This document shows, piece after piece, positions 50,320 through 57,815 of a DNA stretch of 64,000 nt. The stretch comes from Amycolatopsis bartoniae (GTDB lineage Bacteria > Actinomycetota > Actinomycetes > Mycobacteriales > Pseudonocardiaceae). Below the pieces are notes generated by a model that had not been told where the DNA came from, made no database searches, and saw nothing but the letters and a program-made list of their open reading frames with translations. Each line of letters starts with the position of its first letter. The stretch's first letter is position 1. Where the stretch lies: contig NZ_JACHWH010000003.1 of the NCBI RefSeq assembly GCF_014191255.1, forward strand, positions 253,501 to 317,500. Direction: 5' to 3'. The position numbers and the translations under genes were made by a program.

Positions 50320-50599
50320 AGGCCAAATCCGGCAGCTGGCGGACTATTGGGTTCCCGCGAACCCGAGCTCCACCGCACCTCATCCCACGAGGCTCACCGT
50401 CACGTCGACCGGAATCGAGTCGTCCTTCTCCGGCCCACTGGTCGTAGGAGACGAGGTGGAAATGCTGCCACACCGACAAAACTGCGATAACCCCGCGCGC
50501 GGTACTGGCGGGAGAGTCGTCCGGCCTGGTAGCGCCAGGCCGCCACTGGCACCACAGTCACGCTCGGTACGGGGATGGGAGACGATCTCATCTGCCGCA
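50320..50599. other. Non-coding stretch downstream of the nitroreductase
   Basis: 280 bases with no recognisable domain or ribosome site. It may be the decayed left part of the IS630-type element that follows; no terminal inverted repeat could be paired by eye. Confidence 0.4.
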
Positions 50600-50975
50600 G
50601 CGCCCCTGCGAACTCAGTCTGCCGTTCACGACCTGCAGCGTGCCCCAAGCTGGTCGCCTATCTGCGCGAGCGTCACCGTCTGGCGGTCTCCGGCGAAACG
50701 CGCGACGGGTCCTGCATCGGGCGGGGATCAGCTGGCAACGTACGAAGAGCTGGAAGACGAGCAAGGACCCCGATTATGCGGTGAAGATGGCTAGCGACCT
50801 CGACCTCTACGACCACCCGCCCGCCGATGGCAGTGTGATCTGTGTCGGTGAGTTCGGGCCGCTGAACCTGCAACCCCGGCCCGGTCACCGCTGGTTCCGC
50901 CGCGGGCACCCAGCCCGGCAACGCGCGACCTATACCCGTCGTGCCGGAGTCCGGCAGATGCTCGCCGCCAGCCCA
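50600..50975 (+). pseudogene. IS630-type transposase fragment
   Basis: One frame gives KLVAYLRERHRLAVSGET; after a frame change near 50700 the next gives RRVLHRAGISWQRTKSWKTS, YAVKMASDLDLYDHPPADGS, VICVGEFGPLNLQPRP and RATYTRRAGVRQMLAA. This is the HTH end and first DDE strand of actinobacterial IS630 transposases. The first catalytic Asp (usually VDEFGPL) is Gly, and the remaining two acidic residues are lost with the missing C-terminus. Confidence 0.72.
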
Positions 50976-51335
50976 GGCCAGGGCGCCAAGAACCGGCGTG
51001 CGCCTCGTAGATGCTACCGGCTACCGGGCCGCGATCCGCTGGACCGACTCGAGCACTGCCACCACCACCGCCGAACCCAGCGTTGCCGACGGACGCAACC
51101 AATCGTCATCGACCACCACCGAACCCATGACGACCGACCCAAAGCGGCGATGGTCTGACACCGAGGCCGTCCCCAACCCGTGACGGTTCACAGCTGGTGT
51201 GGGACAACTGTGACGTGCTCGGCACGGCTGCCCACCTTGTGTACCGAGCGCTCCACACATGGCTATAGTGTGGTGGGCAGGGGTGACCACGACTAAGACC
51301 TCTGGACAGAGGGTTCTTGGAGGAACTGTCTACAC
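50976..51335. promoter_or_regulatory. Gene-free stretch with cupin promoter and inverted repeat
   Basis: No gene is visible. Near its right end TATAGT (51264-51269) could be a -10, enclosed in the inverted repeat CCACAC (51253-51258) / GTGTGG (51268-51273), so a regulator bound here would cover the promoter of the secreted cupin. A GGAGGA ribosome site (51319-51324) precedes the cupin start by 11 bases. Confidence 0.4.
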
Positions 51336-51773
51336 ATGCGCAAGACTCTTCGCTTCACCCTGACCGCTGCCGCGGTCATCGGCCTGTCAGCAGCGACGAC
51401 GACCGCGACGGCGAACGCGACCCCAGGCTCTGGGGTCACCTCGGTCACGGTCTTGGACAAGACTATCGGCACCACCGAATACGTCGTGAAGGAAATCACG
51501 ATCGCTCCCGGTGGTAGCACTGGCTGGCACTACCACCCCGGTATGGTGTCAGGCATCGTCAGGCAAGGCGTGTTGACCCACAACGAGTCGAACTGCTCCA
51601 TCGACGGGATTTATCACGTCGGCCAACGCATCACGGAGGAAAGCGGACCCGGATACGTCCATATCGGGCGTAATCTCGGCTCCACTCCCATGGTCCTGGA
51701 CGTGCTCTATCAGAACCCAGTCGGCAGCCTGCTGGCCGTCGACGTGCCGAACCCCGGCTGCCCGTTCGAATAG
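51336..51773 (+). CDS. Secreted cupin-domain protein
   Basis: A 145-residue protein with a Sec-type signal peptide: MRKTLR, a hydrophobic LTAAAVIGLSAATTTA core, and an ANATPG cleavage region near residue 28. The mature part is a single cupin_2 barrel: metal-like motif TGWHYHPGMVSGIVRQG, then GPGYVHIGRNLGS with the later His. A Cys pair (NCSIDG and PGCPFE) may form a disulfide outside the cell. Function is unknown. It stands alone between an IS630 fragment and a strong terminator. Its intact frame and clean signal suggest it is functional. Confidence 0.85.
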   Translation: MRKTLRFTLTAAAVIGLSAATTTATANATPGSGVTSVTVLDKTIGTTEYVVKEITIAPGGSTGWHYHPGMVSGIVRQGVLTHNESNCSIDGIYHVGQRITEESGPGYVHIGRNLGSTPMVLDVLYQNPVGSLLAVDVPNPGCPFE

Positions 51774-51779
51774 CGATGC

Positions 51780-51826
51780 GACGAGGAAAGCAGCGGCGAG
51801 GCTTTTTCTCGGCTGCTTTCCTCGTC
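51780..51826 (+). terminator. Hairpin terminator after the cupin gene
   Basis: GACGAGGAAAGCAGC (51780-51794) pairs perfectly with GCTGCTTTCCTCGTC (51812-51826); the loop includes CTTTTT. It begins 6 bases after the cupin stop. There is no long T tail, as often in actinomycetes. Confidence 0.75.
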
Positions 51827-51923
51827 CTGGCATTCCGTCCAGCACAAACGAGGTGCGCGCGGTGAGGCAACGCCGGGGCAACGTACCCTGGTCCGCCTGC
51901 CATCGGCAGCAAACTGGGCAAGC

Positions 51924-52181
51924 GTGTGCACCTTGTCTGGCCACCGCTGGCCCCGGCCGACGTCACGGCTGCCGTCGCTGCCGCAAGCACTCGCCACGAT
52001 CCACGCTGCTCGCCCTCGCGAAATCCGCGCCCTCCACCTCGAGGACGTCGATCTCGTAGGCCGGCGTCTGGGGATCGCCGGTCACGAGCATCCCTTGGAC
52101 GACGTGACCTGTCAGGTGCTGCGCGAGTGGATGGACTACGGGGCACAACGCTGGCCGTCGAACGGAATTACGACCATGTGA
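51924..52181 (+). pseudogene. Tyrosine recombinase/integrase fragment
   Basis: About 60 residues match the catalytic domain start of tyrosine recombinases: IHAARPREIRALHLEDVDLV with the first catalytic Arg in REIRAL, GRRLGIAGHEHPLDDVTCQV and LREWMDYGAQRWP. The HxxR and Tyr parts are missing and the N-terminal frame is not coherent. It lies 150 bases from the 3' end of tRNA-Val(GAC), the place where integrative elements keep their integrase. The surrounding 51827-51923 and 52182-52331 show no gene. Confidence 0.6.
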
Positions 52182-52331
52182 CGCCGGTCATTCGGTCGCG
52201 GCGCTGACGCCCGGCAGCGAACGAAGCTGTTTAGCTGGTTTCCTTGGCTGGAGCCTAATTTTCGCCCAGTACGGCCTGACCAGAACGGGCCGTGGTCACC
52301 AGCAGGCCCATTGACCTGCGGAAAGAATGAG

Positions 52332-52403
52332 TGCGCGATACTGGGATCGAACCAGTGACCTCTACCGTGTCAAGGTAGCGCTCTCCCGCTGAGCTAATCG
52401 CGC
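52332..52403 (-). tRNA. tRNA-Val (anticodon GAC)
   Basis: 72 nt. Acceptor GCGCGAT/ATCGCGC, D-arm TAGCTCAGCGGGAGAGC, anticodon arm CTACC-TTGACAC-GGTAG with GAC, T-arm ACTGG-TTCGATC-CCAGT, discriminator A. CCA is not encoded. First in line of a Gly-Cys-Val operon read on the minus strand, and the one beside the integrase fragment. Confidence 0.95.
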
Positions 52404-52404
52404 G

Positions 52405-52475
52405 AGGTGGAGACGGGATTCGAACCCGTGTACACGGCTTTGCAGGCCGTTGCCTCGCCTCTCGGCCACTCCACC
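52405..52475 (-). tRNA. tRNA-Cys (anticodon GCA)
   Basis: 71 nt. Acceptor GGTGGAG/CTCCACC, discriminator U as usual for tRNA-Cys, anticodon arm CGGC-CTGCAAA-GCCG with GCA, T-arm with GGTTCGAATCC. One base separates it from tRNA-Val. Confidence 0.95.
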
Positions 52476-52500
52476 GTACGGGCCCGAGTGGGCTCCTCCG

Positions 52501-52573
52501 AGCGGACGACGGGATTCGAACCCGCGACCCTCACCTTGGCAAGGTGATGCGCTACCAGCTGCGCTACGTCCGC
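52501..52573 (-). tRNA. tRNA-Gly (anticodon GCC)
   Basis: 73 nt. Acceptor GCGGACG/CGTCCGC, D-arm TAGCGCAGCTGGTAGCGC, anticodon arm CACC-TTGCCAA-GGTG with GCC, T-arm GGTTCGAATCCC, discriminator U. First gene of the Gly-Cys-Val minus-strand cluster. Confidence 0.95.
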
Positions 52574-52649
52574 GTTTCCAGCGACTCCGGGCGGCTCGGC
52601 CCCCGTCCTCGCGGTGTGGCAAAACCATATCCGACCCCGGAATCCGCGA

Positions 52650-52672
52650 TCACAGGGGGGTACCCATTGTGA
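52650..52672. promoter_or_regulatory. Palindrome between ssgB-like gene and tRNA operon
   Basis: TCACA (52650-52654) and TGTGA (52668-52672) flank the palindromic core GGGTACCC (52658-52665). It may be an operator for the tRNA operon or end the ssgB-like transcript; it lacks a T tail. Confidence 0.35.
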
Positions 52673-52687
52673 CCGCGGGTGCTCTGA

Positions 52688-53113
52688 TCAGCCCAGATCG
52701 TTCGGGATCAGGTGGGTCAGCGCGTCGTCGACGTCGACCCACAGGTGCTCGTTGCCCGGGAGCACCACGTCGTAGGTCCGGTCGAGGAAGTCCGCCAGCT
52801 CCTGGGCCGACGCCTCGAACATGGCGTGCCCCGACGGCGAGTTCAGCTCGATCAGCACCGACTCCGGGTCCTCGACCGACGGGCGGATGCGCACGTCGCC
52901 GTCACCGGCTTCGGCGAGCAGGCCGTCCGCGAGCAGGTCGCGGGCGTAGACCCACTCGACCCAGCCGGCGCGGCCGGTGCGGAAGGCGGCGACCACCGCA
53001 TAGGGGTCGCGGGTGTCGTAGCGCAGCTCCACCTTGACCGGCACCGCCGGAGTGCGCGGCGCCAGCAGGTCGAACACCGCCGTCGAGCGGAGCGTCACGT
53101 GATCGTTACGCAT
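52688..53113 (-). CDS. SsgA/SsgB-family sporulation-cell division protein
   Basis: A 141-residue SALP (SsgA-like protein), a family found only in morphologically complex actinomycetes, where SsgB brings FtsZ to future septum sites. Typical parts are LRYDTRDPYAVVAAFRTGRA, GWVEWVYARDLLADGLLAEA, GDGDVRIRPS, ELNSPSGHAMFEASAQELAD and FLDRTYDVVLPGNE. ATG 53113 follows GAAAGG. The length (about 140) and conservation suggest the SsgB orthologue rather than a later paralogue. It is monocistronic and next to tRNA genes. Confidence 0.9.
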   Translation of the reverse strand: MRNDHVTLRSTAVFDLLAPRTPAVPVKVELRYDTRDPYAVVAAFRTGRAGWVEWVYARDLLADGLLAEAGDGDVRIRPSVEDPESVLIELNSPSGHAMFEASAQELADFLDRTYDVVLPGNEHLWVDVDDALTHLIPNDLG

Positions 53114-53451
53114 GGTCTTACCTTTCGTCTCCCTCCACGGCCCGCCCGGCCGGGTACTGCTGGTGGGACGCACCAGCACGCCGATTCGCTCTCCGTTAGA
53201 CGCGAGATCACCCGGATGAGTTCATCGGCGTTGCGGTCCATCTTCACCCGTCCCCGAGCGGCCTCGGTGTCCGGTCCCGTGATCGTCCACCTCGTACATC
53301 TTGCTCGGTTCCGGTCGCGAACGACAGCGCCGTGTCTGCAACGTCGCAGGTGACACGGCCCGCTACCAGGCGAACACAGTGCTTGCTACCACTCGGTTGT
53401 TCGCTCCGTACCTGCTCGTGCGCACACGGTGGCCACCTAAAGACCACCCGT
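53114..53451. other. Gene-free stretch upstream of the ssgB-like gene
   Basis: 338 bases without a domain-like frame. It should hold the promoter of the ssgB-like gene on the minus strand, but no convincing -35/-10 pair was identified. Confidence 0.4.
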
Positions 53452-53482
53452 TTGCCAGAGCCGTTCCGGGGTGCGCTAGAGT
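53452..53482 (+). promoter_or_regulatory. Promoter of tRNA-Val(CAC)
   Basis: TTGCCA (53452-53457) and TAGAGT (53477-53482), 19 bases apart, end 20 bases before the tRNA 5' end. This is suitable for a short leader. Confidence 0.5.
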
Positions 53483-53501
53483 TCCTTCTCGTACCGCACG
53501 G

Positions 53502-53573
53502 GGGCGATTAGCTCAGCGGGAGAGCGCTTCGTTCACACCGAAGAGGTCACTGGTTCGATCCCAGTATCGCCCA
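53502..53573 (+). tRNA. tRNA-Val (anticodon CAC)
   Basis: 72 nt. Acceptor GGGCGAT/ATCGCCC, D-arm TAGCTCAGCGGGAGAGC, anticodon arm CTTCG-TTCACAC-CGAAG with CAC, T-arm identical to the other tRNA-Val, discriminator A followed by CC. Opposite strand to the Gly-Cys-Val cluster. Confidence 0.95.
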
Positions 53574-53578
53574 CCCCC

Positions 53579-53631
53579 CGAAACCCCGGGTTCGGAGTTC
53601 GAGTGACATCGGATTCCAACCCGGGGTTTCG
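53579..53631 (+). terminator. Hairpin terminator after tRNA-Val(CAC)
   Basis: CGAAACCCCGGGTT (53579-53592) pairs perfectly with AACCCGGGGTTTCG (53618-53631), 25-base loop, starting 5 bases after the tRNA. Confidence 0.75.
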
Positions 53632-53774
53632 TCGTCTTGTTCCAACCTCAACCATTCTCACGCGGTCGGGTGACGCGCCGGCGCGGATTTCCGCCCGTGC
53701 ACGGGGGTTTTCGGTGGCACAGCTGGGCGCTACGATATGAAACGCTCACTCTGCCTATTGAAACGAGGTGAGTC

Positions 53775-54599
53775 TTGGCGGCCGACCCGAACCTCGACCC
53801 CGACCAAGGCGACGGCCCCCTCGCCGAGGACCGCGACTACTCACTGCGCGCGGTCGACCGCGTCTGCGCGATCCTGGACCTGCTGCAGCAGTCCGTCGAC
53901 GGTATCAGCCTCAACACCGTCGTGGAGGCCACCGGGATGCCGAAGTCCTCGGCCTACCGGTACCTGTGGACGCTGGAGGCGCACCGGTACGTCGAGCGCG
54001 ACGAGGAGACCGGGCTGTGCCGGCTGGGGCTGGGCTTCCTGGGGATGCAGTCCCGACACCTGGAGCTGCTGCGCGAGGTCGCCCGCCCGTGGCTGGAGAA
54101 GCTGCGCGACGAGTTCGGCGAGACCACGAACCTCGGCGTGCTCGACAGCGACCGCATCATCTACGTGGACATCATCGAAAGCCGCCGCGGGGTCCGGCTC
54201 GCCGCCGCGCGCGGGGACCGCGACCCGTTGCACTCCACGGCACTGGGCAAGGCGATCGCCGCGCACCTCGCCGAGGAGCGGGTGCGCGACATCCTCGCCC
54301 GCTCCGGCATGCCCCGGCGCTCGGCGAGCACGATCACGACGGTCGAGGAGTACCTCGCCGAGCTCGACACCATCCGCACGCTCGGTTACGCGGTGGACAA
54401 CCTGGAGAACGAGGCCGACGGCCGCTGCGTGGCCGTGCCGTTGCTGGGCACCAGCATTCCCGCGGCGATCAGCCTCAGCGCGCCGGCCGCGCGCTTCCCG
54501 GCCAAGGACGTGGGCCGCGCCGCGAAGGCGCTGCTCGACGTGGCCGCGCGCATCGTCTCGCGGCCGCGCGCTCGCAGCGGTTCCAACGACGCCGCCTGA
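53775..54599 (+). CDS. IclR-family transcriptional regulator
   Basis: A 274-residue IclR protein. The N-terminal winged HTH (residues 24-90) has YSLRAVDRVCAILDLLQQSV, SLNTVVEATGMPKSSAYRYL and VERDEETGLCRLG. The C-terminal effector domain includes ALGKAIAAHLAEE, GRCVAVPLLG and a final amphipathic helix. TTG 53775 follows GAGGTG at good spacing and is the only fitting start. Two TGAAACG elements (53740 and 53760 region) precede it and may be its sites. It is followed by a terminator, so it is monocistronic; a link to the glycan cluster downstream is possible but not shown. Confidence 0.88.
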   Translation: MAADPNLDPDQGDGPLAEDRDYSLRAVDRVCAILDLLQQSVDGISLNTVVEATGMPKSSAYRYLWTLEAHRYVERDEETGLCRLGLGFLGMQSRHLELLREVARPWLEKLRDEFGETTNLGVLDSDRIIYVDIIESRRGVRLAAARGDRDPLHSTALGKAIAAHLAEERVRDILARSGMPRRSASTITTVEEYLAELDTIRTLGYAVDNLENEADGRCVAVPLLGTSIPAAISLSAPAARFPAKDVGRAAKALLDVAARIVSRPRARSGSNDAA

Positions 54600-54607
54600 G
54601 GGAAAGA

Positions 54608-54651
54608 GGAACCCCGGCGCGCGGGGAGGGCGGATGTCGCGCCGGGGTTCC
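54608..54651 (+). terminator. Hairpin terminator after the IclR gene
   Basis: GGAACCCCGGCGCG (54608-54621) pairs perfectly with CGCGCCGGGGTTCC (54638-54651), 16-base loop, 8 bases after the stop. Confidence 0.8.
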
Positions 54652-55046
54652 GGCGCCGGCTGCGGTAGTCAATGGCTGTTGCAGCTCACGCAACCGGCGG
54701 TTTTTCTGGACGGCCAGGTTTCGCCGACGCAGTCCATGGTCGTGGCTGACGGTGCATCCCACAATGCTCCATTCGGGTTAAATCGAAACACCCGTTTCAG
54801 TACGCGGTACACCGCGGACATGTGGTGGATTTACCGGCTACCTTCCGTGATTGTTCGGCGGGAGGCAACGGCGGTCCTCCGCCGTTCGGCCGTGGTTTGG
54901 CTCGCGTTCTCATTCCTCGATCTTGCAGGGAACTCGGTGTAACGACTCCTCGATCGCGGCCGACTCCCCGGCTGATGGTGCGCCCGAGGGGGACGTGACC
55001 ACGCCGGTAAATCGATTACGTTGCGTGACTCTTTCAGGGGAACAAG
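54652..55046. other. Gene-free leader region of the glycan cluster
   Basis: 395 bases, locally AT-richer than its surroundings. GAAAC-ACCC-GTTTC (54785-54798) is a perfect 5-base-arm inverted repeat and echoes the GAAACG elements before the IclR gene, so it could be an IclR site. No frame looks coding. Confidence 0.45.
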
Positions 55047-56579
55047 GTGCGGGACACGTCGTCCCCGCCGCCGGATGCGGGAGGTCGGATGGAAGACCCG
55101 GTGGGCAAACCGTTTCCGGAGGCCGGGGGAGTGGCGCGGGTGCGCCTGCAGCCGGTGCCCGACGTCGCCACGGAGACGAGCGCGCCGCGCGCGTCGGCCA
55201 CGTCCTGGGAACGCCGGTACTCGGCCTGCGTGATCGGCTGTGACGTCTTCGCGACCGTGCTGGTGATCGTCTCCGCCGTCCTGGTGCTGGTGGAGGTCAC
55301 CGGGCGGCCGTACCTGCTGCACGCCTCCGGCACCGCCACCGCGATCCTGTGCGCGCTGCCGCTCAACCGCGCGTGGAGCCAGCACGTGCTCGGCGAGGGC
55401 GCCGAGGAGTTCCGCCGGCTCGGCCGGGCGCTGCTCACGGCCGGGGTGGTCGTGGCGCTCGCGGGGCTGATGTTCGGGGCGCTGGACGTGCAGCCGTGGG
55501 TGTTCTTCGCCGTGCCGGTGGTCGGGCTCGTCGCGCTGCCGCAGCGCTACCTGCTGCGCCGCTTCCTGCACCGCGCCCGCCACGTGCACGGCACGTGCAT
55601 GCTGCCGGTGATGGCCGCGGGTGCCCCCGCGACCGTGCACGATCTCATCCAGCGCACCCGCGCCGACGCGCACGTCGGCTGGCACGTCGAGGCCGTCTGC
55701 ACCGACAGCGGCACCGGCGAGGTCGGCGGGGTGGCCGTCGCGGGCCGGCTGGACGAGGTCGCCGAGCAGGTGCGCCGCGGCGGTTACCGGGTGGTGGCCG
55801 TGACCTCCGACCCGTACTGGACCCCGGCGCGGCTGCAGCGGCTCGCGTGGGACCTCGAAGGCACGGGCGCCGAGCTGGTCGTCGCGCCGGTGCTGATGGA
55901 GGTCGGCGGACCACGGCTGAACGTGTCCGGCGTGCTGGGCATGCCGTTGCTGCGGGTCAGCGCGCCCGCGTTCACCGGAGGGCGCCGCGTGGTCAAGGAG
56001 ATCTTCGACCGGGCCACCGCCGCCGCCGGACTGGTGCTGATCTCGCCGGTGCTGCTGCTGATCGCGCTGCTGATCAAGTTCAACGACCGCGGCCCGGTGT
56101 TCTACCGGCAGCACCGCGTCGGCCGCGACGGGCACACCTTCCGGATGATCAAGTTCCGCACGATGGTCGTCGACGCCGACCGGGTGCGCAACGAGCTGCT
56201 CACCGCCAACGAGGGCGCGGGCCCGCTGTTCAAGATGCGCCGCGACCCGCGGGTCACCCGGGTCGGGGCCGTCCTGCGGCGGTACTCGCTCGACGAGCTG
56301 CCCCAGCTGTTCAACGTGCTCGGCGGCACGATGTCGCTCGTCGGCCCGCGGCCGCCGCTGCCGGAGGAGACCGTCAGCTACGAGCGCGCCGCCCGCCGCC
56401 GCCTGCTGGTCAAGCCGGGGCTGACCGGGTTGTGGCAGGTCAGCGGGCGCAGCGACCTGAGCTGGGACGAGAGCGTGCGGCTCGACCTGCGCTACGTCGA
56501 GGACTGGTCGCTCGCGCTGGACATGGTGATCCTGTGGAAGACGGCCCGCGCCGTCGTGAGCGGCCGGGGCGCCTACTAG
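55047..56579 (+). CDS. Polyprenyl-phosphate sugar-1-phosphate transferase (WbaP/CpsE-type)
   Basis: A 510-residue polyprenol-phosphate hexose-1-phosphate transferase that starts glycan repeat assembly on the membrane lipid. An N-terminal domain has about four membrane helices, then a CoA-binding-like soluble segment. A further membrane hairpin (AAGLVLISPVLLLIALLIKF) precedes the catalytic domain: RGPVFYRQHRVGRDGHTFRM, IKFRTMV, LRRYSLDELPQLFNVLGGTM and SLVGPRPPLPEE. All catalytic elements stand. GTG 55047 is taken; ATG 55089 would also do. It leads the co-directed glycan genes. Confidence 0.92.
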   Translation: MRDTSSPPPDAGGRMEDPVGKPFPEAGGVARVRLQPVPDVATETSAPRASATSWERRYSACVIGCDVFATVLVIVSAVLVLVEVTGRPYLLHASGTATAILCALPLNRAWSQHVLGEGAEEFRRLGRALLTAGVVVALAGLMFGALDVQPWVFFAVPVVGLVALPQRYLLRRFLHRARHVHGTCMLPVMAAGAPATVHDLIQRTRADAHVGWHVEAVCTDSGTGEVGGVAVAGRLDEVAEQVRRGGYRVVAVTSDPYWTPARLQRLAWDLEGTGAELVVAPVLMEVGGPRLNVSGVLGMPLLRVSAPAFTGGRRVVKEIFDRATAAAGLVLISPVLLLIALLIKFNDRGPVFYRQHRVGRDGHTFRMIKFRTMVVDADRVRNELLTANEGAGPLFKMRRDPRVTRVGAVLRRYSLDELPQLFNVLGGTMSLVGPRPPLPEETVSYERAARRRLLVKPGLTGLWQVSGRSDLSWDESVRLDLRYVEDWSLALDMVILWKTARAVVSGRGAY

Positions 56580-56588
56580 CCTCACCGC

Positions 56589-57239
56589 GTGCTTTCCTTG
56601 CAACTCCCCGGAATCCGCGAGGTCGCGTTGCTCGGCGCGCACTGCGACGACCTGGCCATCGGCGCGGGCGGCAGCCTGCTGACGCTCTGCGCGGGCCGGC
56701 CGGACCTCACCGTGCACGCGCTCGTGCTGAGCGGCGCCGGAACCGGGCGGGAGGACGAGGAACGCGCGGCGCTCGCCGACTTCTGCGCGCCCGCCCGGGT
56801 CGAGCTCACCGTCCTCGGGCTGCCCGACGGGCGGATGCCGGCGCACTGGCTCGAGGTCAAGGAGGCGGTGGCCGCGCTGCGCGACCGGCTCTCCGCCGAC
56901 CTCGTGCTCGCCCCGCACCGCGGCGACCGGCACCAGGACCACCGTCTGCTGGCCGAGGTCGCGCCGCAGGTCTTCCGCGACCAGCTGGTGCTCGGCTACG
57001 AGATCCTCAAGTGGGACGGGGACCTGAGCCAGCCCTCGGTGTACCAGCCGCTGACGGAGGAGACGGCGCGCCGCAAAGCGGAGCTGCTGGCCAAGCACTA
57101 CCCGTCCCAGCACGGCAAGGACTGGTACGACGAAGACGCCTTCCTCGCCCTCGCCCGGCTCCGCGGCGTGCAGCAGCACACCCGCTACGCCGAGGCCTTC
57201 CACGTCGAAAAGCTCGCGCTCACCCTCGGCCGAGGCTGA
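56589..57239 (+). CDS. PIG-L/LmbE-family N-deacetylase
   Basis: A 216-residue zinc deacetylase. Its signature AHCDDLAIGAGGSLL (HxDD; common form PHPDDE) and the second HRGDRHQDHRLL carry the zinc ligands. Members remove N-acetyl groups from sugars such as GlcNAc-inositol. GTG 56589 is 9 bases after the sugar transferase stop, so it likely deacetylates a lipid-linked or nucleotide amino sugar. Its last 20 bases overlap the convergent epimerase gene. Confidence 0.87.
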   Translation: MLSLQLPGIREVALLGAHCDDLAIGAGGSLLTLCAGRPDLTVHALVLSGAGTGREDEERAALADFCAPARVELTVLGLPDGRMPAHWLEVKEAVAALRDRLSADLVLAPHRGDRHQDHRLLAEVAPQVFRDQLVLGYEILKWDGDLSQPSVYQPLTEETARRKAELLAKHYPSQHGKDWYDEDAFLALARLRGVQQHTRYAEAFHVEKLALTLGRG

Positions 57240-57771
57240 CCAGCAGCTCGTGCCACGACGGGGCCTGCGCGTCGCGGGCGCTGACGACCGTCACCGGCAG
57301 GGGCCAGTCGATCGCCAGGTCCGGGTCGTCGTACCGGACCGCGAGGTCCTCCGACGGGTCGTGCGGGCGGTCGATCCGGTAGCAGACGTCCGCGGTCTCC
57401 GTGAGCGCCTGGAACCCGTGCAGCATCCCCGGCGGCACGTAGAGGTGCGCGAACTCCGTGTCGTCGAGCCGGAACTCCAGCCGTCGCCCGAACGTGGGCG
57501 AGTCCGGCCGGATGTCGACGACGGTGTCGAGCACCGCGCCGTGCGCGCACCGCACCAGCTTCGCCTCCCCGCGCCCGCCGCGCCCGTGCAGGCCACGGAC
57601 CACGCCCTGCCGCGACCGCGACTGCGAGTCCTGCGCCTCGTCGCCGAGCTCGATCCCGTGCTCGCGGGCGATCGCGGCGTCGAACGTCCTGGTGAAGAAC
57701 CCGCGCTCGTCGTGGTGCGGCCGCGGCCGGAGGACGAACACGCCCGCGATGTCGGTTTCGGTGACCTGCAC
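57220..57771 (-). CDS. dTDP-4-dehydrorhamnose 3,5-epimerase-like (RmlC family)
   Basis: A 183-residue cupin-fold sugar epimerase. FVLRPRPHHDERGFFTRTFD, QDSQSRSRQGVVRGLHGRGG (catalytic His), AKLVRCAHGAVLDTVVDIR (Lys), YVPPGMLHGFQALTETADVC and YRIDRPHDP match RmlC, with changes in the GLHYQ loop, now GLHGRG. 3- or 5-epimerisation of a dTDP/CDP-4-keto-6-deoxyhexose is expected; the changed loop may mean 3-epimerisation only, as in NovW/TylM3 relatives. It is the only minus-strand gene in the cluster and shares a 44-base divergent promoter with the next gene. Confidence 0.88.
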   Translation of the reverse strand: MQVTETDIAGVFVLRPRPHHDERGFFTRTFDAAIAREHGIELGDEAQDSQSRSRQGVVRGLHGRGGRGEAKLVRCAHGAVLDTVVDIRPDSPTFGRRLEFRLDDTEFAHLYVPPGMLHGFQALTETADVCYRIDRPHDPSEDLAVRYDDPDLAIDWPLPVTVVSARDAQAPSWHELLVSLGRG

Positions 57772-57815
57772 GGCTAAGTTGCTCCTGTCCGTCGGAGAAG
57801 AAAAGGGGAAAGCTC

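Noticed and set aside
53579-53631. Hairpin after tRNA-Val(CAC) considered as an attachment-site repeat
   Set aside because: It is a self-complementary stem right after the tRNA with no second copy; a terminator explains it better.
54831-57203. 790-codon minus-strand frame opposite the sugar transferase and PIG-L genes
   Set aside because: Shadow of real genes; composition (His/Gln/Arg/Glu repeats) and lack of ribosome site speak against coding.
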